NCBI RefSeq assembly: GCF_000620785.1
Contig: NZ_JIAI01000001.1
Location: forward strand, 1,860,001-1,924,000
Length of the DNA stretch: 64,000 nt
DNA from: Actinospineispora acaciae DSM 45401
GTDB taxonomy: Bacteria; Actinomycetota; Actinomycetes; Mycobacteriales; Pseudonocardiaceae
Direction of reading: 5' to 3'
Shown here: positions 1 to 7,989 of the stretch, piece by piece
How the letters are laid out: every line of letters begins with the position of its first letter
Numbering within the stretch: position 1 is the first letter of the stretch
The notes under the pieces: model-generated
Seen by the model: the letters and a program-made list of their open reading frames with translations, nothing else
Told to the model about the DNA's origin: nothing
The model's database searches: none
Made by a program: the position numbers and the translations under genes

Positions 1-606
1 GGACGCCGGCAGGGGTCGGCCCGCTCGGCGATCCTCGCCGCCGCCCGTCGGTCGCTGGCCAGCAACGGGTACGCGGGCACGACCATCCGGCGCGTCGCGG
101 CCGACGCCGGGGTCGACCCGGCGCTGGTCATGCGCTACTTCCACAGCAAGGAGGGGTTGTTCCGGTCCGCCCTGCGGCGCCCGGCCCCGGCACCCACCGG
201 CGCCGCCTCGCCCGACGGCGAACGCGCCGAGTCACTGCTCCGCCGCTTCCTGGCGCACTGGGAGGACCCGCCCTCGGACCTGACGTTCCAGATCCTGACC
301 CGGTGCGCCAGCACGAACGCCATCGCCGCCGAACGCCTGCACGAGGCCGTCCACGCCGAGATCGCGCGCGCCCTCCCGCACGACGCGTGCGACGCGCTCG
401 ACGCCCAGGCCGCCCAGCGAGCCGAGATGGCGGTCGCGCTGCTGCTGGGCATCGCGATGTCGCGGTACCTGATCCCGTTCGCCCCGATGGCCGAGATGGA
501 CGCGAGCACGCTCGTCGATGTCGCGGCGCCCGCGATCCACCACTACCTGTCTCCCCAGGGTCTTCCAGGTGTCGCGTCCCGCGACCGCATGACAGCATCG
601 CGGTGA
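1..606 (+). CDS. TetR-family transcriptional regulator (5' end cut by window)
   Basis: Frame 1 is open from the first base. The visible part, about 201 residues, begins inside a TetR DNA-binding domain: a helix-turn-helix ending in the motif RYFHSKEGLF near residues 44-53, which is the usual end of the TetR HTH. The rest is an alpha-helical ligand domain without a recognisable ligand motif. The true start lies upstream of the window. The gene ends 27 bases before a GlcD-like oxidase on the same strand, so it may regulate or be co-transcribed with that gene. The family assignment is from the HTH; the ligand is unknown. Confidence 0.85.
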   Translation, partial: GRRQGSARSAILAAARRSLASNGYAGTTIRRVAADAGVDPALVMRYFHSKEGLFRSALRRPAPAPTGAASPDGERAESLLRRFLAHWEDPPSDLTFQILTRCASTNAIAAERLHEAVHAEIARALPHDACDALDAQAAQRAEMAVALLLGIAMSRYLIPFAPMAEMDASTLVDVAAPAIHHYLSPQGLPGVASRDRMTASR

Positions 607-633
607 CACCCGACCGAGGAGGGCACACCGAGC

Positions 634-2019
634 ATGGCCGCCGGCAGCACCGTTGATCACACCACCCTCGCGGCGCTGGCCGCCGGCCTCGGCGGGGACC
701 TGATCACCGACCCGGACGCCATGGACGGCTACCGGCGCGACTGGGCCAGCCTGGTCCCGGCCGGCCAGCCGGCGGCGGTCGCCCGGCCGCGCACCGTCGA
801 CGAGGTGTCGCACTGCCTGCGCTGGGCGAACGAGCACGGCGTGAGCGTCGTCCCGCGCGGCGCGGGCACCGGCCTGTCCGGCGGGTCGACCGCCCTGGAC
901 GGCTGCCTGGTGGTCTCGCTGACGCGGATGGACCGGATCCGCGAGATCGACGCGGACGAGCGGCTGGCAGTGGTCGAGCCCGGGGTGCTCAACGCCGACG
1001 TCGGCCGCGCCGCCGCGCCGCACGGGCTGGTCTACCCGCCCGACCCCGGCAGCTTCGAGATCTCCACCATCGGCGGCAACCTGGCCACCAACGCCGGCGG
1101 AATGCGCTGCGTGAAGTACGGGGTGACCCGCAACTCGGTGCTCAGCCTGCAGGTGGTGCTCGCCGACGGGCGGGTGCTGGAAACCGGCCGGCGCACCGTC
1201 AAGTCGGTGACCGGCTACGACCTCACCGGCCTGTTCGTCGGTTCCGAGGGCACCCTGGGTGTGATCACCGCGGCGACGCTGCGGCTGCAGCCGAAACCGC
1301 CGGGCCAGACGATGACCTTCGTCGCGGTGTTCGAGTCCATACTGGACGCCGGCGAGGCGGTCGCCGCGATCACCCGCGCCGGGTACGTGCCCAGCGTCCT
1401 GGAGCTCATGGACCGGGCCACCATCAACGCGATCGAGGACTACAAGCCGCAGGGCCTGGACCGCACCGCGGCGGCGATGCTGATCGGCCAGTCCGACACG
1501 GCCGATGCCGAGGACCAGGTCGCCCGGATGGCCGCGTGCTGCGACGCGGCCGGGGCGAGCGCGAGCTTCTGCTCCACCGACCCGTACGAGGCCGACGCGC
1601 TGATGGCCGCCCGCCGCCTCGCCGGAACCGCCACCATGGAGGCCGGGCCCACCATCGTCGAGGACGTGGCCGTGCCGCGCGGCAGGCTGACCGACATGCT
1701 GCGCGACATCGACGAGATCAGCGCGCGCACCGGCATCGACGTGGCGATCGTGGCGCACGCCGGCGACGGCAACCTGCATCCCACCCTGCGCCTGCCCGAC
1801 CTCGAAGCGCCCACCCTCGAACGCGCGCACCTCGCGGCGCACCAGATCTGCTCGGCGGCGCTCGCGCTCGGCGGCACGATCACCGGCGAGCACGGCGTCG
1901 GCGCGCTCAAGCGGCCCTGGCTGGCCGAGCAGTTCGACGACACCATCGCCTCGGTGCACCAGGCGCTGAAGTCCGCGCTCGACCCGCGCGGGATCCTCAA
2001 CCCGGGCCGGGGGTTCTGA
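634..2019 (+). CDS. FAD-linked oxidase, GlcD-type (2-hydroxyacid oxidase/dehydrogenase family)
   Basis: The 461-residue product has the PCMH-type FAD-binding domain (about residues 45-220) with PRGAGTGLSGGS at 74-85 and IGGNLATNAGGMR near 146-158, and a C-terminal FAD-oxidase domain with HAGDGNLHPTL and GEHGVGALKR (about 418-427). These are hallmarks of GlcD and D-lactate dehydrogenase relatives, which oxidise 2-hydroxyacids with FAD. The substrate cannot be told. A GAGGAGG Shine-Dalgarno lies 11 bases before the ATG. Its 3' end overlaps the convergent creatininase gene by 23 bases. No GlcE/GlcF partners are visible. Confidence 0.9.
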   Translation: MAAGSTVDHTTLAALAAGLGGDLITDPDAMDGYRRDWASLVPAGQPAAVARPRTVDEVSHCLRWANEHGVSVVPRGAGTGLSGGSTALDGCLVVSLTRMDRIREIDADERLAVVEPGVLNADVGRAAAPHGLVYPPDPGSFEISTIGGNLATNAGGMRCVKYGVTRNSVLSLQVVLADGRVLETGRRTVKSVTGYDLTGLFVGSEGTLGVITAATLRLQPKPPGQTMTFVAVFESILDAGEAVAAITRAGYVPSVLELMDRATINAIEDYKPQGLDRTAAAMLIGQSDTADAEDQVARMAACCDAAGASASFCSTDPYEADALMAARRLAGTATMEAGPTIVEDVAVPRGRLTDMLRDIDEISARTGIDVAIVAHAGDGNLHPTLRLPDLEAPTLERAHLAAHQICSAALALGGTITGEHGVGALKRPWLAEQFDDTIASVHQALKSALDPRGILNPGRGF

Positions 2020-2890
2020 GGCCGACGGTGGACGAGCCCCGCGCGCGCCACGCGAGCTCGCGCTCCATCAGCGCGCGGCCCTCGTCCCCGATCGCGCCGG
2101 CCACGCGCCGGCCGTCCTCGACCCACCGGCGCAGGTCGGTGACGAACTCGACGCCGTTGGCGACGACCGCGTCGAACAGCGCCTCGCCGCGACCGGCGGT
2201 GGCGCGCTCCGGGTCGCCGATGTGGCCCAGTGGCGCCAGCGCGCCCTGCTCCTCGGCGTCGAGGTAGTACTGCATCGCGTCCCCGCCCGCGATCAGGTCC
2301 TGGGTCAGGAACCGCGTCTCGAACACGTACCCGTGCGAGAAGACCGCGCGGTCCATGTGGACCAGCTCCGGGTGCCGCAGCAGCATGTGCGAGGTCTCGA
2401 ACTCGTCGCCGTGCAGGCCCCGGCCGCCGTGCTCGCGCAGCTCGCGGTGCGTCGCGCTCATGCTCAGCGGGTCGATCGACGCGAACGCGACGTGCGGGAA
2501 CTCCCTCTTGACCTCGCGCGAGGCGATGCCGATCACGGGCAGGTTCGCGAGCCGGTGGCCGTTGAACGTGACGATCGCGCGGAAGCCGTGTTCGGCCAGC
2601 GAGCGGTACACGTCCTTCAGCAGCGCGATGACGGTCTCCGGCCGCAGGCTGATCGTGCCCGGCTTGTGCATGTGGTGCGCCGCGTCCCCGTACCAGATCG
2701 GCGGCGCCACCAGCAGCCCGGCGCGCTCCGCGATCGCCTCCGCGTAGTCGATCGCCTGGTAGCCGTCGGTGCCGAGCGGGAGGTGCGGTCCGTGCACCTC
2801 CGTGCTGCCGATCGGCACCAGCACCTCCCGGTGGCGTTCGAGGTGGGCCGCGACCTCTTCGAAGGTCAGGTCGTGAATCCAGACGGACAT
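1997..2890 (-). CDS. Creatininase-family amidohydrolase
   Basis: The 297-residue protein matches the creatininase family. The N-terminal metal-binding stretch with E31, H33, H36 and D42 is clear, and an acidic/His segment HGDEFETSH follows later. The usual NGHGGN motif reads NGHRLAN, so the substrate may differ from creatinine. Family members are metal-dependent amidohydrolases acting on creatinine, formamides or mycofactocin and pyrroloquinoline precursors. The start is supported by GGGAGGA placed 4-5 bases before the ATG. A LysR gene lies upstream on the same strand with about 89 bases between. Confidence 0.85.
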   Translation of the reverse strand: MSVWIHDLTFEEVAAHLERHREVLVPIGSTEVHGPHLPLGTDGYQAIDYAEAIAERAGLLVAPPIWYGDAAHHMHKPGTISLRPETVIALLKDVYRSLAEHGFRAIVTFNGHRLANLPVIGIASREVKREFPHVAFASIDPLSMSATHRELREHGGRGLHGDEFETSHMLLRHPELVHMDRAVFSHGYVFETRFLTQDLIAGGDAMQYYLDAEEQGALAPLGHIGDPERATAGRGEALFDAVVANGVEFVTDLRRWVEDGRRVAGAIGDEGRALMERELAWRARGSSTVGLRTPGPG

Positions 2891-2968
2891 GGTTCCTCCC
2901 GCTCCAGTCGATCAGGATCATCGACGGACAGAAGAAGCCAGCACAAGCGAACGTTTCTGATATGAGCA

Positions 2969-2978
2969 GTTAGCTAAC
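2969..2978. promoter_or_regulatory. Palindrome GTTAGCTAAC upstream of the creatininase gene
   Basis: A perfect 10-base palindrome sits in the AT-richer gap between the lysR stop and the creatininase start. Its TTAGCTAA core resembles the TAAGCTTA core of the palindrome in front of lysR, so the same LysR protein might bind both. That link is inference. Confidence 0.4.
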
Positions 2979-2979
2979 C

Positions 2980-3885
2980 TTACGCCGGCGGCGCCCCGAG
3001 CTCGGCGAGCAGCTCGACGAAGGCGTGGACGTTGGGGTTGTCGCCGCCGCCCGGACCCCACGCCACGAACACCCGCCGCTCGCCGCCCTCGGGCAGCGGG
3101 CGCACGTCCACCCGCGAGCCGAGGTGGCGCGCCGCGATCGCCGGCACCAGCGCCACGCCCATGCCGACCGCGACCAGCGAGACGAGCAGCTCCAGGTCGT
3201 TGCAGGCGGACAGCACCCTCGGCTGGAAACCGGCGTTGTGGCAGGCCCGCGCGACCGCCTCGCGGCAGCTGGTGCCGGCGCCGGCGGCCAGCCAGCGCTC
3301 GTCGGCGAGGTCGGCCAGCTCGACCCGATGGCCGTCGACCGTCGCCCGGCCGACCGGCATGACCAGGCACATAGCCTCCGAGAAGAGCGTGCGCGTCTGC
3401 AGCTCGGCCGCCAGCTCCGGGCCTGGCACCAGCGAGTACTCGTAGCCGAGCGCCAGGTCCAGCTCGCCGAGGCGCAGCTCGTGCATGCTGCGCTCGACCG
3501 GCTGCTCGACGACGCCGATGTCGACCAGCGCATGGTCGGTCATGAAGCGTTCGACCGCGCCCGGCAGCAGCCGGCGCGCGACGCTCGGGAACACCCCGAG
3601 GCGCAGCGTCCCACCGCCGTGGGTGGCGAGGGCGTCGAGGGCGGCCTGAGCCCGCGCGAGCTCGGAGGCGATCGCCTCCGCGCGCCGCACCAGCACCCGC
3701 CCGGCGTCGGTCAGCCGTACGCCGCGCGGCGTGCGGGTGAGCAGCCGGACCTTCGCCTCTCGTTCGAGCGCCGCGATCTGCTGGGAGACCGCCGACGGCG
3801 TGAACGACAGCGCACGGGCCGCCTTCGCCAGCGACCCGCGCGCGGCAACCTCGCGAAGGACGGCCAGGCGCCGAGGATCGAGCAT
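2980..3885 (-). CDS. LysR-family transcriptional regulator
   Basis: The 301-residue protein begins with a typical LysR winged HTH in residues 1-60 (LAVLREVAARGSLAKAARAL, then a SQQIAALE recognition helix) followed by a periplasmic-binding-protein-like effector domain. It is divergent from a CynX-type MFS exporter whose GTG lies 91 bases away. A perfect palindrome sits 4 bases upstream of the ATG. The usual arrangement suggests autoregulation and control of the divergent transporter; the effector is unknown. Confidence 0.92.
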   Translation of the reverse strand: MLDPRRLAVLREVAARGSLAKAARALSFTPSAVSQQIAALEREAKVRLLTRTPRGVRLTDAGRVLVRRAEAIASELARAQAALDALATHGGGTLRLGVFPSVARRLLPGAVERFMTDHALVDIGVVEQPVERSMHELRLGELDLALGYEYSLVPGPELAAELQTRTLFSEAMCLVMPVGRATVDGHRVELADLADERWLAAGAGTSCREAVARACHNAGFQPRVLSACNDLELLVSLVAVGMGVALVPAIAARHLGSRVDVRPLPEGGERRVFVAWGPGGGDNPNVHAFVELLAELGAPPA

Positions 3886-3888
3886 GAA

Positions 3889-3900
3889 GATAAGCTTATC
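3889..3900. promoter_or_regulatory. LysR-type palindromic operator GATAAGCTTATC
   Basis: This perfect 12-base palindrome directly precedes the lysR ATG in the lysR/MFS divergent gap. It fits the ATA-N-TAT style of LysR-type boxes. Binding by the adjacent LysR protein is inferred from position and symmetry. Confidence 0.55.
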
Positions 3901-3975
3901 GCTCCTGACTTGGACCGTAACCTGCGTCGCATACAGCTACTTCTTCGCCGTGCTGGCGGACGTAAGGTGAGCGCC

Positions 3976-5160
3976 GTGGCACGCGGGGTACCGAGCACCG
4001 ACCGGCCGGAGTACCCGACTCACCGGTGGGCGACCCTGCTGGGGATCGTGTTGATCGCGGTGAACATGCGCGCCGCGATCGCCGCGACGGGGCCTCTGGT
4101 GCCGGACATCCGGGCCGATCTCGGGCTGAGCCGCGCGGCGGTCAGCCTGCTCACCACGTTGCCGCTGCTGTGCTTCGGCCTGCTCGCGACCGGCGCCGCC
4201 GCGCTCGGGCGCAGGATCGGCAGCGAACGCGCCCTGCTGCTGGCGATGCTGGGCGTGGCCGCCGGCTCCCTGTTGCGGGTCACCCCGGCGACGGCGTGGC
4301 TGCTGCTCGGCACGGCGCTGATCGGCGCGGCGGTCGCGGTGGTGAACGTGCTGCTGCCCACGGTCGTCAAGCAGCACTTCGGGCGCCGGGCGTCCGCCGT
4401 CACCGGCGTCTACACGGCGGCCCTCATCGCCGGCGCGGCCACCGCATCGGGCCTGAGCGCACCGCTCGCGCGGCTGGACGGGCTCGGCTGGCGTGGCGCG
4501 CTGCTCGTCGCGGGCGCGCCGGCGCTGGTCGCGGCGGTCGTGTGGCTGCCTCGGCTGCGCGGGACGCACCTCCCGCCGAAACGGGTGCGCATCTCGGTGC
4601 TGAGGAGCAGGGTGACGTGGGCGCTGGCCGTGTTCATGGGCATGCAGTCGCTGCTGTTCTTCGCCATGACCGCGTGGCTGCCGTCGTTGCTGCGCGACGC
4701 CGGGGTGTCCGCGTACCGGGCGGGGGTGGCGCTGGCGCTGTTCAACCTGCTCGGCGTGGTCGGCTCGCTGGTGGTCCCCGCGGTCGCCGCGCGGCGGGCC
4801 AGCCAGCTGCCTGTCGCGTTCGCGGTGTGCCTGGCGTGGGCGGTCGCGCTCGCCGGGCTGAACTTCGCGCCCGGCTACTACCTGGTGTGGTCGGTGCTGT
4901 CCGGGCTCGCCCAGGGCGCGGCGCTCAGCCTCACGCTGACGCTCATCGTGCTGCGCGCACCCGACGCCGACACCGCGCGCGGCCTGTCGGGGACGGTGCA
5001 GGGCATCGGCTACCTGCTCGCCGCCACCGGACCGCTCGCCATGGGCACGCTGCGTGACGCCACCCCGGGCTGGGGCGTGCCGCTGCTCGCGCTCGGCCTC
5101 GCCACGGCGGTGATGGCCGCGTCGTCGCCCTGGTCGGCCGGGCGCGGGCAGGTGAGGTGA
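3976..5160 (+). CDS. MFS transporter, CynX/NimT type
   Basis: About 394 residues with twelve hydrophobic segments. The opening TM1 segment (LLGIVLIAVNMRAAIAATGPLVPDI) is typical of the cyanate/2-nitroimidazole exporter branch of the major facilitator superfamily. I chose GTG 3976 because TAAGG lies about 8 bases before it; GTG 3967 is an alternative. The longer open frame upstream overlaps lysR and is not real. The gene is divergent from lysR and probably controlled by it. It ends 16 bases before a dienelactone hydrolase gene. Confidence 0.88.
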   Translation: MARGVPSTDRPEYPTHRWATLLGIVLIAVNMRAAIAATGPLVPDIRADLGLSRAAVSLLTTLPLLCFGLLATGAAALGRRIGSERALLLAMLGVAAGSLLRVTPATAWLLLGTALIGAAVAVVNVLLPTVVKQHFGRRASAVTGVYTAALIAGAATASGLSAPLARLDGLGWRGALLVAGAPALVAAVVWLPRLRGTHLPPKRVRISVLRSRVTWALAVFMGMQSLLFFAMTAWLPSLLRDAGVSAYRAGVALALFNLLGVVGSLVVPAVAARRASQLPVAFAVCLAWAVALAGLNFAPGYYLVWSVLSGLAQGAALSLTLTLIVLRAPDADTARGLSGTVQGIGYLLAATGPLAMGTLRDATPGWGVPLLALGLATAVMAASSPWSAGRGQVR

Positions 5161-5176
5161 CGGCCGCCGTCCTACA

Positions 5177-5902
5177 GTGGTGGCCGTGCCTGACGAGATC
5201 GACAAGTCCATGATCGACGTTGCCGGGCTCACCGCGTACCTGGCCCGGCCGGCCGGCGGTTCGAGCGCCGGCATGCTGCTGCTTCCGATGATCACCGGGA
5301 TCGGCGCGCAGATACGCGAATGGGCCGACGAGCTGGCCCGCTCCGGGGTCACGGCGCTGTCCTGGGATCCCTGGGAGGGACGGCCGAGCAGCGACGAGAC
5401 CCCGATCGACGTGCTGTTCGGCTGGATGGCCGAGCTGGACGACGAGAAGTGTCTCGCCGACCAGCGCCGCCTGCTCGACCACCTGTTCGGCGAGCTGGGC
5501 TGCTCCCGGGTGGGGACCATCGGCTGGTGCCTGGGCGGGCGGTTCGCGCTGCTGTTGGGCGGGCGCGACGCCCGGCTGGCGAACGTGGTCGCGTACCACC
5601 CGACGGTGCCCGGTGAGCCGGCGCCCAACCACACGGTGGACACCGCCGAGCACTGCGCGTTGATCCAGGCGCCGGTGCTGGTGCTCTACCCGGGCGCCGA
5701 CCACCTGGTGCCGCCGGAAAGCCTGCACCGGCTGCAGGCCGCGCTGCAGTCGCGGGCCACCGGACCCAGCATGGTGCACGTCTACCCGGGCGCCGAGCAC
5801 GGGTTCAGCTCCAGCACGCGGCACGCCAACCCGGTCAACGCCGAGGCGTTCGCCCTGTCGTGGCCCCAGGTGATGAGCGTCATCCACACCACCACCCGGT
5901 AG
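5177..5902 (+). CDS. Dienelactone hydrolase family protein
   Basis: An alpha/beta-hydrolase of 241 residues with the dienelactone hydrolase catalytic set: nucleophile Cys in GWCLGG, Asp in PGADHLVPP and His in GAEHGFSS. Family members hydrolyse dienelactone in chlorocatechol breakdown, but many actinobacterial homologues act on other small esters. It follows the MFS gene by 16 bases, so the two are probably co-transcribed. The start is uncertain: GTG 5177, GTG 5186 and ATG 5210 all lack a clear Shine-Dalgarno. Confidence 0.88.
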   Translation: MVAVPDEIDKSMIDVAGLTAYLARPAGGSSAGMLLLPMITGIGAQIREWADELARSGVTALSWDPWEGRPSSDETPIDVLFGWMAELDDEKCLADQRRLLDHLFGELGCSRVGTIGWCLGGRFALLLGGRDARLANVVAYHPTVPGEPAPNHTVDTAEHCALIQAPVLVLYPGADHLVPPESLHRLQAALQSRATGPSMVHVYPGAEHGFSSSTRHANPVNAEAFALSWPQVMSVIHTTTR

Positions 5903-5903
5903 G

Positions 5904-6782
5904 TCAGCCACCGGGCCAGCACGGGTTGGCCCGGAGCGTGGCGAAGCCCTTGCGGTCGCCGGGGCCGAACCCGTTGAGCCTGGCGTTGCTCTGCGCCATC
6001 AACTCGCCCCGATCGTCCACGTGGCCGAGGCCGAGAACGTGACCGAGCTCGTGCATCACGATCGAACGCGCCCGAAGCCGGCCGCCCTCGGTGTCGAGGA
6101 TCCTGGCGAAGCCGTCCCGACCGAGCACGATCTGACCGGTGACATAGCGTTTCGACTCCGGTCCCTCCGGCGTGACCGGGTCGCTGCGTCCCGCCCCGAC
6201 GGCATGGTCCTCCCCGCCGATGTAGGGGTACTCGGCGTGGTCGGCCCAGGCGATCAGGACCGGCGCCCAGCCCTGCCCGTAACGCCCTGGCTGCCGGGCT
6301 CGCCGCCACCCCTGGGCCGGCCGCTCGTCGGTGATGCCGTCGTCGACGAAGGTGAACCCGGACGCGGCCTCGGTCATGCGCACCGCGTCGTGGATCAACG
6401 CCAGGCCGTCCGGGGGCTGGCCGGCCGGATTGACCACATAGTGGATCGGACGGCACACGTCGTAGCCGACCGGACGGCCCTGAGGTGTCCTGTCCAGGAA
6501 CAGGTACGGCCCGTTCGCCGGCTCCGGGGCCGGGCGGAGCGGCGGCTCGGCCGTGTCCCCCGGCGCGAGGAAGGCGAGCACGAGCCCGGCCGCCGCCAAC
6601 GAGACCACCAACCCCACGGCGACCCGGAACAGGTCGACCAACGGCCCCGGCCCCTCGGCGGTCCCCTTGGCGAGAGGGTTCGGGTCAAGGAGCTCCTGTA
6701 GCTCCCGAGCCCGATCCCACGCTCGCGCCCGCGACAGAAAGGCGGCCCGCCGAGACCGCATCCACCTACGCGTTCGGCGCAC
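5904..6782 (-). CDS. Membrane-anchored matrixin-like zinc metalloprotease
   Basis: About 292 residues. A basic N-terminus is followed by one membrane segment (VAVGLVVSLAAAGLVLAFLAP), then an extracellular domain carrying HELGHVLGLGH, the HExxHxxGxxH zinc signature of metzincins. The Met-turn is not obvious. GTG 6782 is chosen because AGGA lies 8 bases before it; ATG 6761 is the alternative. The gene follows the VWA gene by 58 bases on the same strand, so it may be the last gene of that operon. The target is unknown. Confidence 0.8.
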   Translation of the reverse strand: MRRTRRWMRSRRAAFLSRARAWDRARELQELLDPNPLAKGTAEGPGPLVDLFRVAVGLVVSLAAAGLVLAFLAPGDTAEPPLRPAPEPANGPYLFLDRTPQGRPVGYDVCRPIHYVVNPAGQPPDGLALIHDAVRMTEAASGFTFVDDGITDERPAQGWRRARQPGRYGQGWAPVLIAWADHAEYPYIGGEDHAVGAGRSDPVTPEGPESKRYVTGQIVLGRDGFARILDTEGGRLRARSIVMHELGHVLGLGHVDDRGELMAQSNARLNGFGPGDRKGFATLRANPCWPGG

Positions 6783-6840
6783 GACAGTCTTCCTACCCCG
6801 CACACACCGGGACCTGTCCCCACAGCGGAGCCGTGGTGGC

Positions 6841-7989
6841 TCAGGTGTTGCGTTCGGACCACTCCCCGAGGTCACGCCGCTCGACGGCCGCGGCCATCAG
6901 GTCGGGGAAGGCGTCCGGGGTGCAGGCGAACGCGGGCACCCCGAGCGCGGCCAGGGCGGCCGCGTTCTCGTGGTCGTAGGCGGGCGCGCCCTCGTCGGAC
7001 AGCGCCAGCAGGACGACGACCTGGACGCCCGCCGCGGTCAGCGACGCGACCCGCCGGAGCATCTCCTCTCGCACGCCGCCCTCGTACAGGTCGCTGACCA
7101 GCACGAGGATCGTGTCGTTGGGCCGGGTGACCAGGCTCTGGGCGTAGCCGAGGGCGCGGTTGATGTCGGTGCCGCCGCCGAGCTGGGTGCCGAACAGCAG
7201 CTCGACCGGGTCGTGCAGCTGGTCGGTCAGGTCGACCACGGCGGTGTCGAACACGACCAGGGACGTGCGCAGCGAGCGCATCGAGCCCAGCACCGCGCCG
7301 AACACGCCGGCGTAGACGACCGAGGCCGCCATCGAGCCGCTCTGGTCGATGCACAGCACCACGTCACGCTTGACCGCCTGCTGCCGCCGCCCGTACCCGA
7401 TCAGCCGCTCCGGCACGAGGGTGCGGTGCTCGGGCAGGTAGTGGCGGAGGTTCGCGCGGATGGTGCGTTCCCAGTCGACGTCGGCGAGCCGCCGAGGCCG
7501 CGAGAGCCGGGCCGACCGGTCCAGCGCCCCGCCGACCGCCGAGCGGGTCCGCTGGGCCAGGCGCCTCTCCAGCTCCCGCACGACCGTGCGGACGACCGCC
7601 CGGGCGGACTCGCGGGCGCGGTCGGGCAGCACGCGGTTCAGCGACAGCAGCGTGCCGACCAGGTGCACGTCGGGCTCGACCGCGTCGAGCATCTCCGGCT
7701 CCATCAGCAGCCGGGTCAGGTCGAGCCGCTCGATCGCGTCCTTCTGCATGACCTGGACGACGGTGGAGGGGAAGTAGCCTCGGATGTCGCCCAGCCAGCG
7801 CGCGACCGCCGGAGCCGAGTCGCCCAGCCCGCCGGCGCGGCGCCCGGGCTCCTCGCGGGTGCCGTAGAGCTTCTCCAGCGCCGCGTCCATCCGCGCCTCG
7901 TCGCCCGACAGCGACACGCCGGTGCCGTCGGCCGACTCTCCGCCCAGCACGAGGCGCCACCGTCTGAGCCTGTCCTGAGGCGTGCTCAT
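6841..7989 (-). CDS. VWA-domain protein, CoxE-like (MoxR partner)
   Basis: The 382-residue protein has a helical N-terminal half and a C-terminal von Willebrand A domain with an intact MIDAS: DQSGSM at 215-220, a GGGTDI threonine loop and a DLYEG aspartate. MoxR ATPases commonly work with VWA proteins of this kind, which couple ATP hydrolysis to remodelling of a client. Its start overlaps the stop of the DUF5682 gene by 4 bases (ATGA), so translation is probably coupled. It is the last of five tightly overlapped genes. Confidence 0.9.
   Translation of the reverse strand: MSTPQDRLRRWRLVLGGESADGTGVSLSGDEARMDAALEKLYGTREEPGRRAGGLGDSAPAVARWLGDIRGYFPSTVVQVMQKDAIERLDLTRLLMEPEMLDAVEPDVHLVGTLLSLNRVLPDRARESARAVVRTVVRELERRLAQRTRSAVGGALDRSARLSRPRRLADVDWERTIRANLRHYLPEHRTLVPERLIGYGRRQQAVKRDVVLCIDQSGSMAASVVYAGVFGAVLGSMRSLRTSLVVFDTAVVDLTDQLHDPVELLFGTQLGGGTDINRALGYAQSLVTRPNDTILVLVSDLYEGGVREEMLRRVASLTAAGVQVVVLLALSDEGAPAYDHENAAALAALGVPAFACTPDAFPDLMAAAVERRDLGEWSERNT

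Noticed and set aside
232..1959. Open frame of 575 codons antisense to the GlcD-type oxidase
   Set aside because: Same reason: no recognisable domain, and the plus-strand gene has clear FAD-oxidase motifs.
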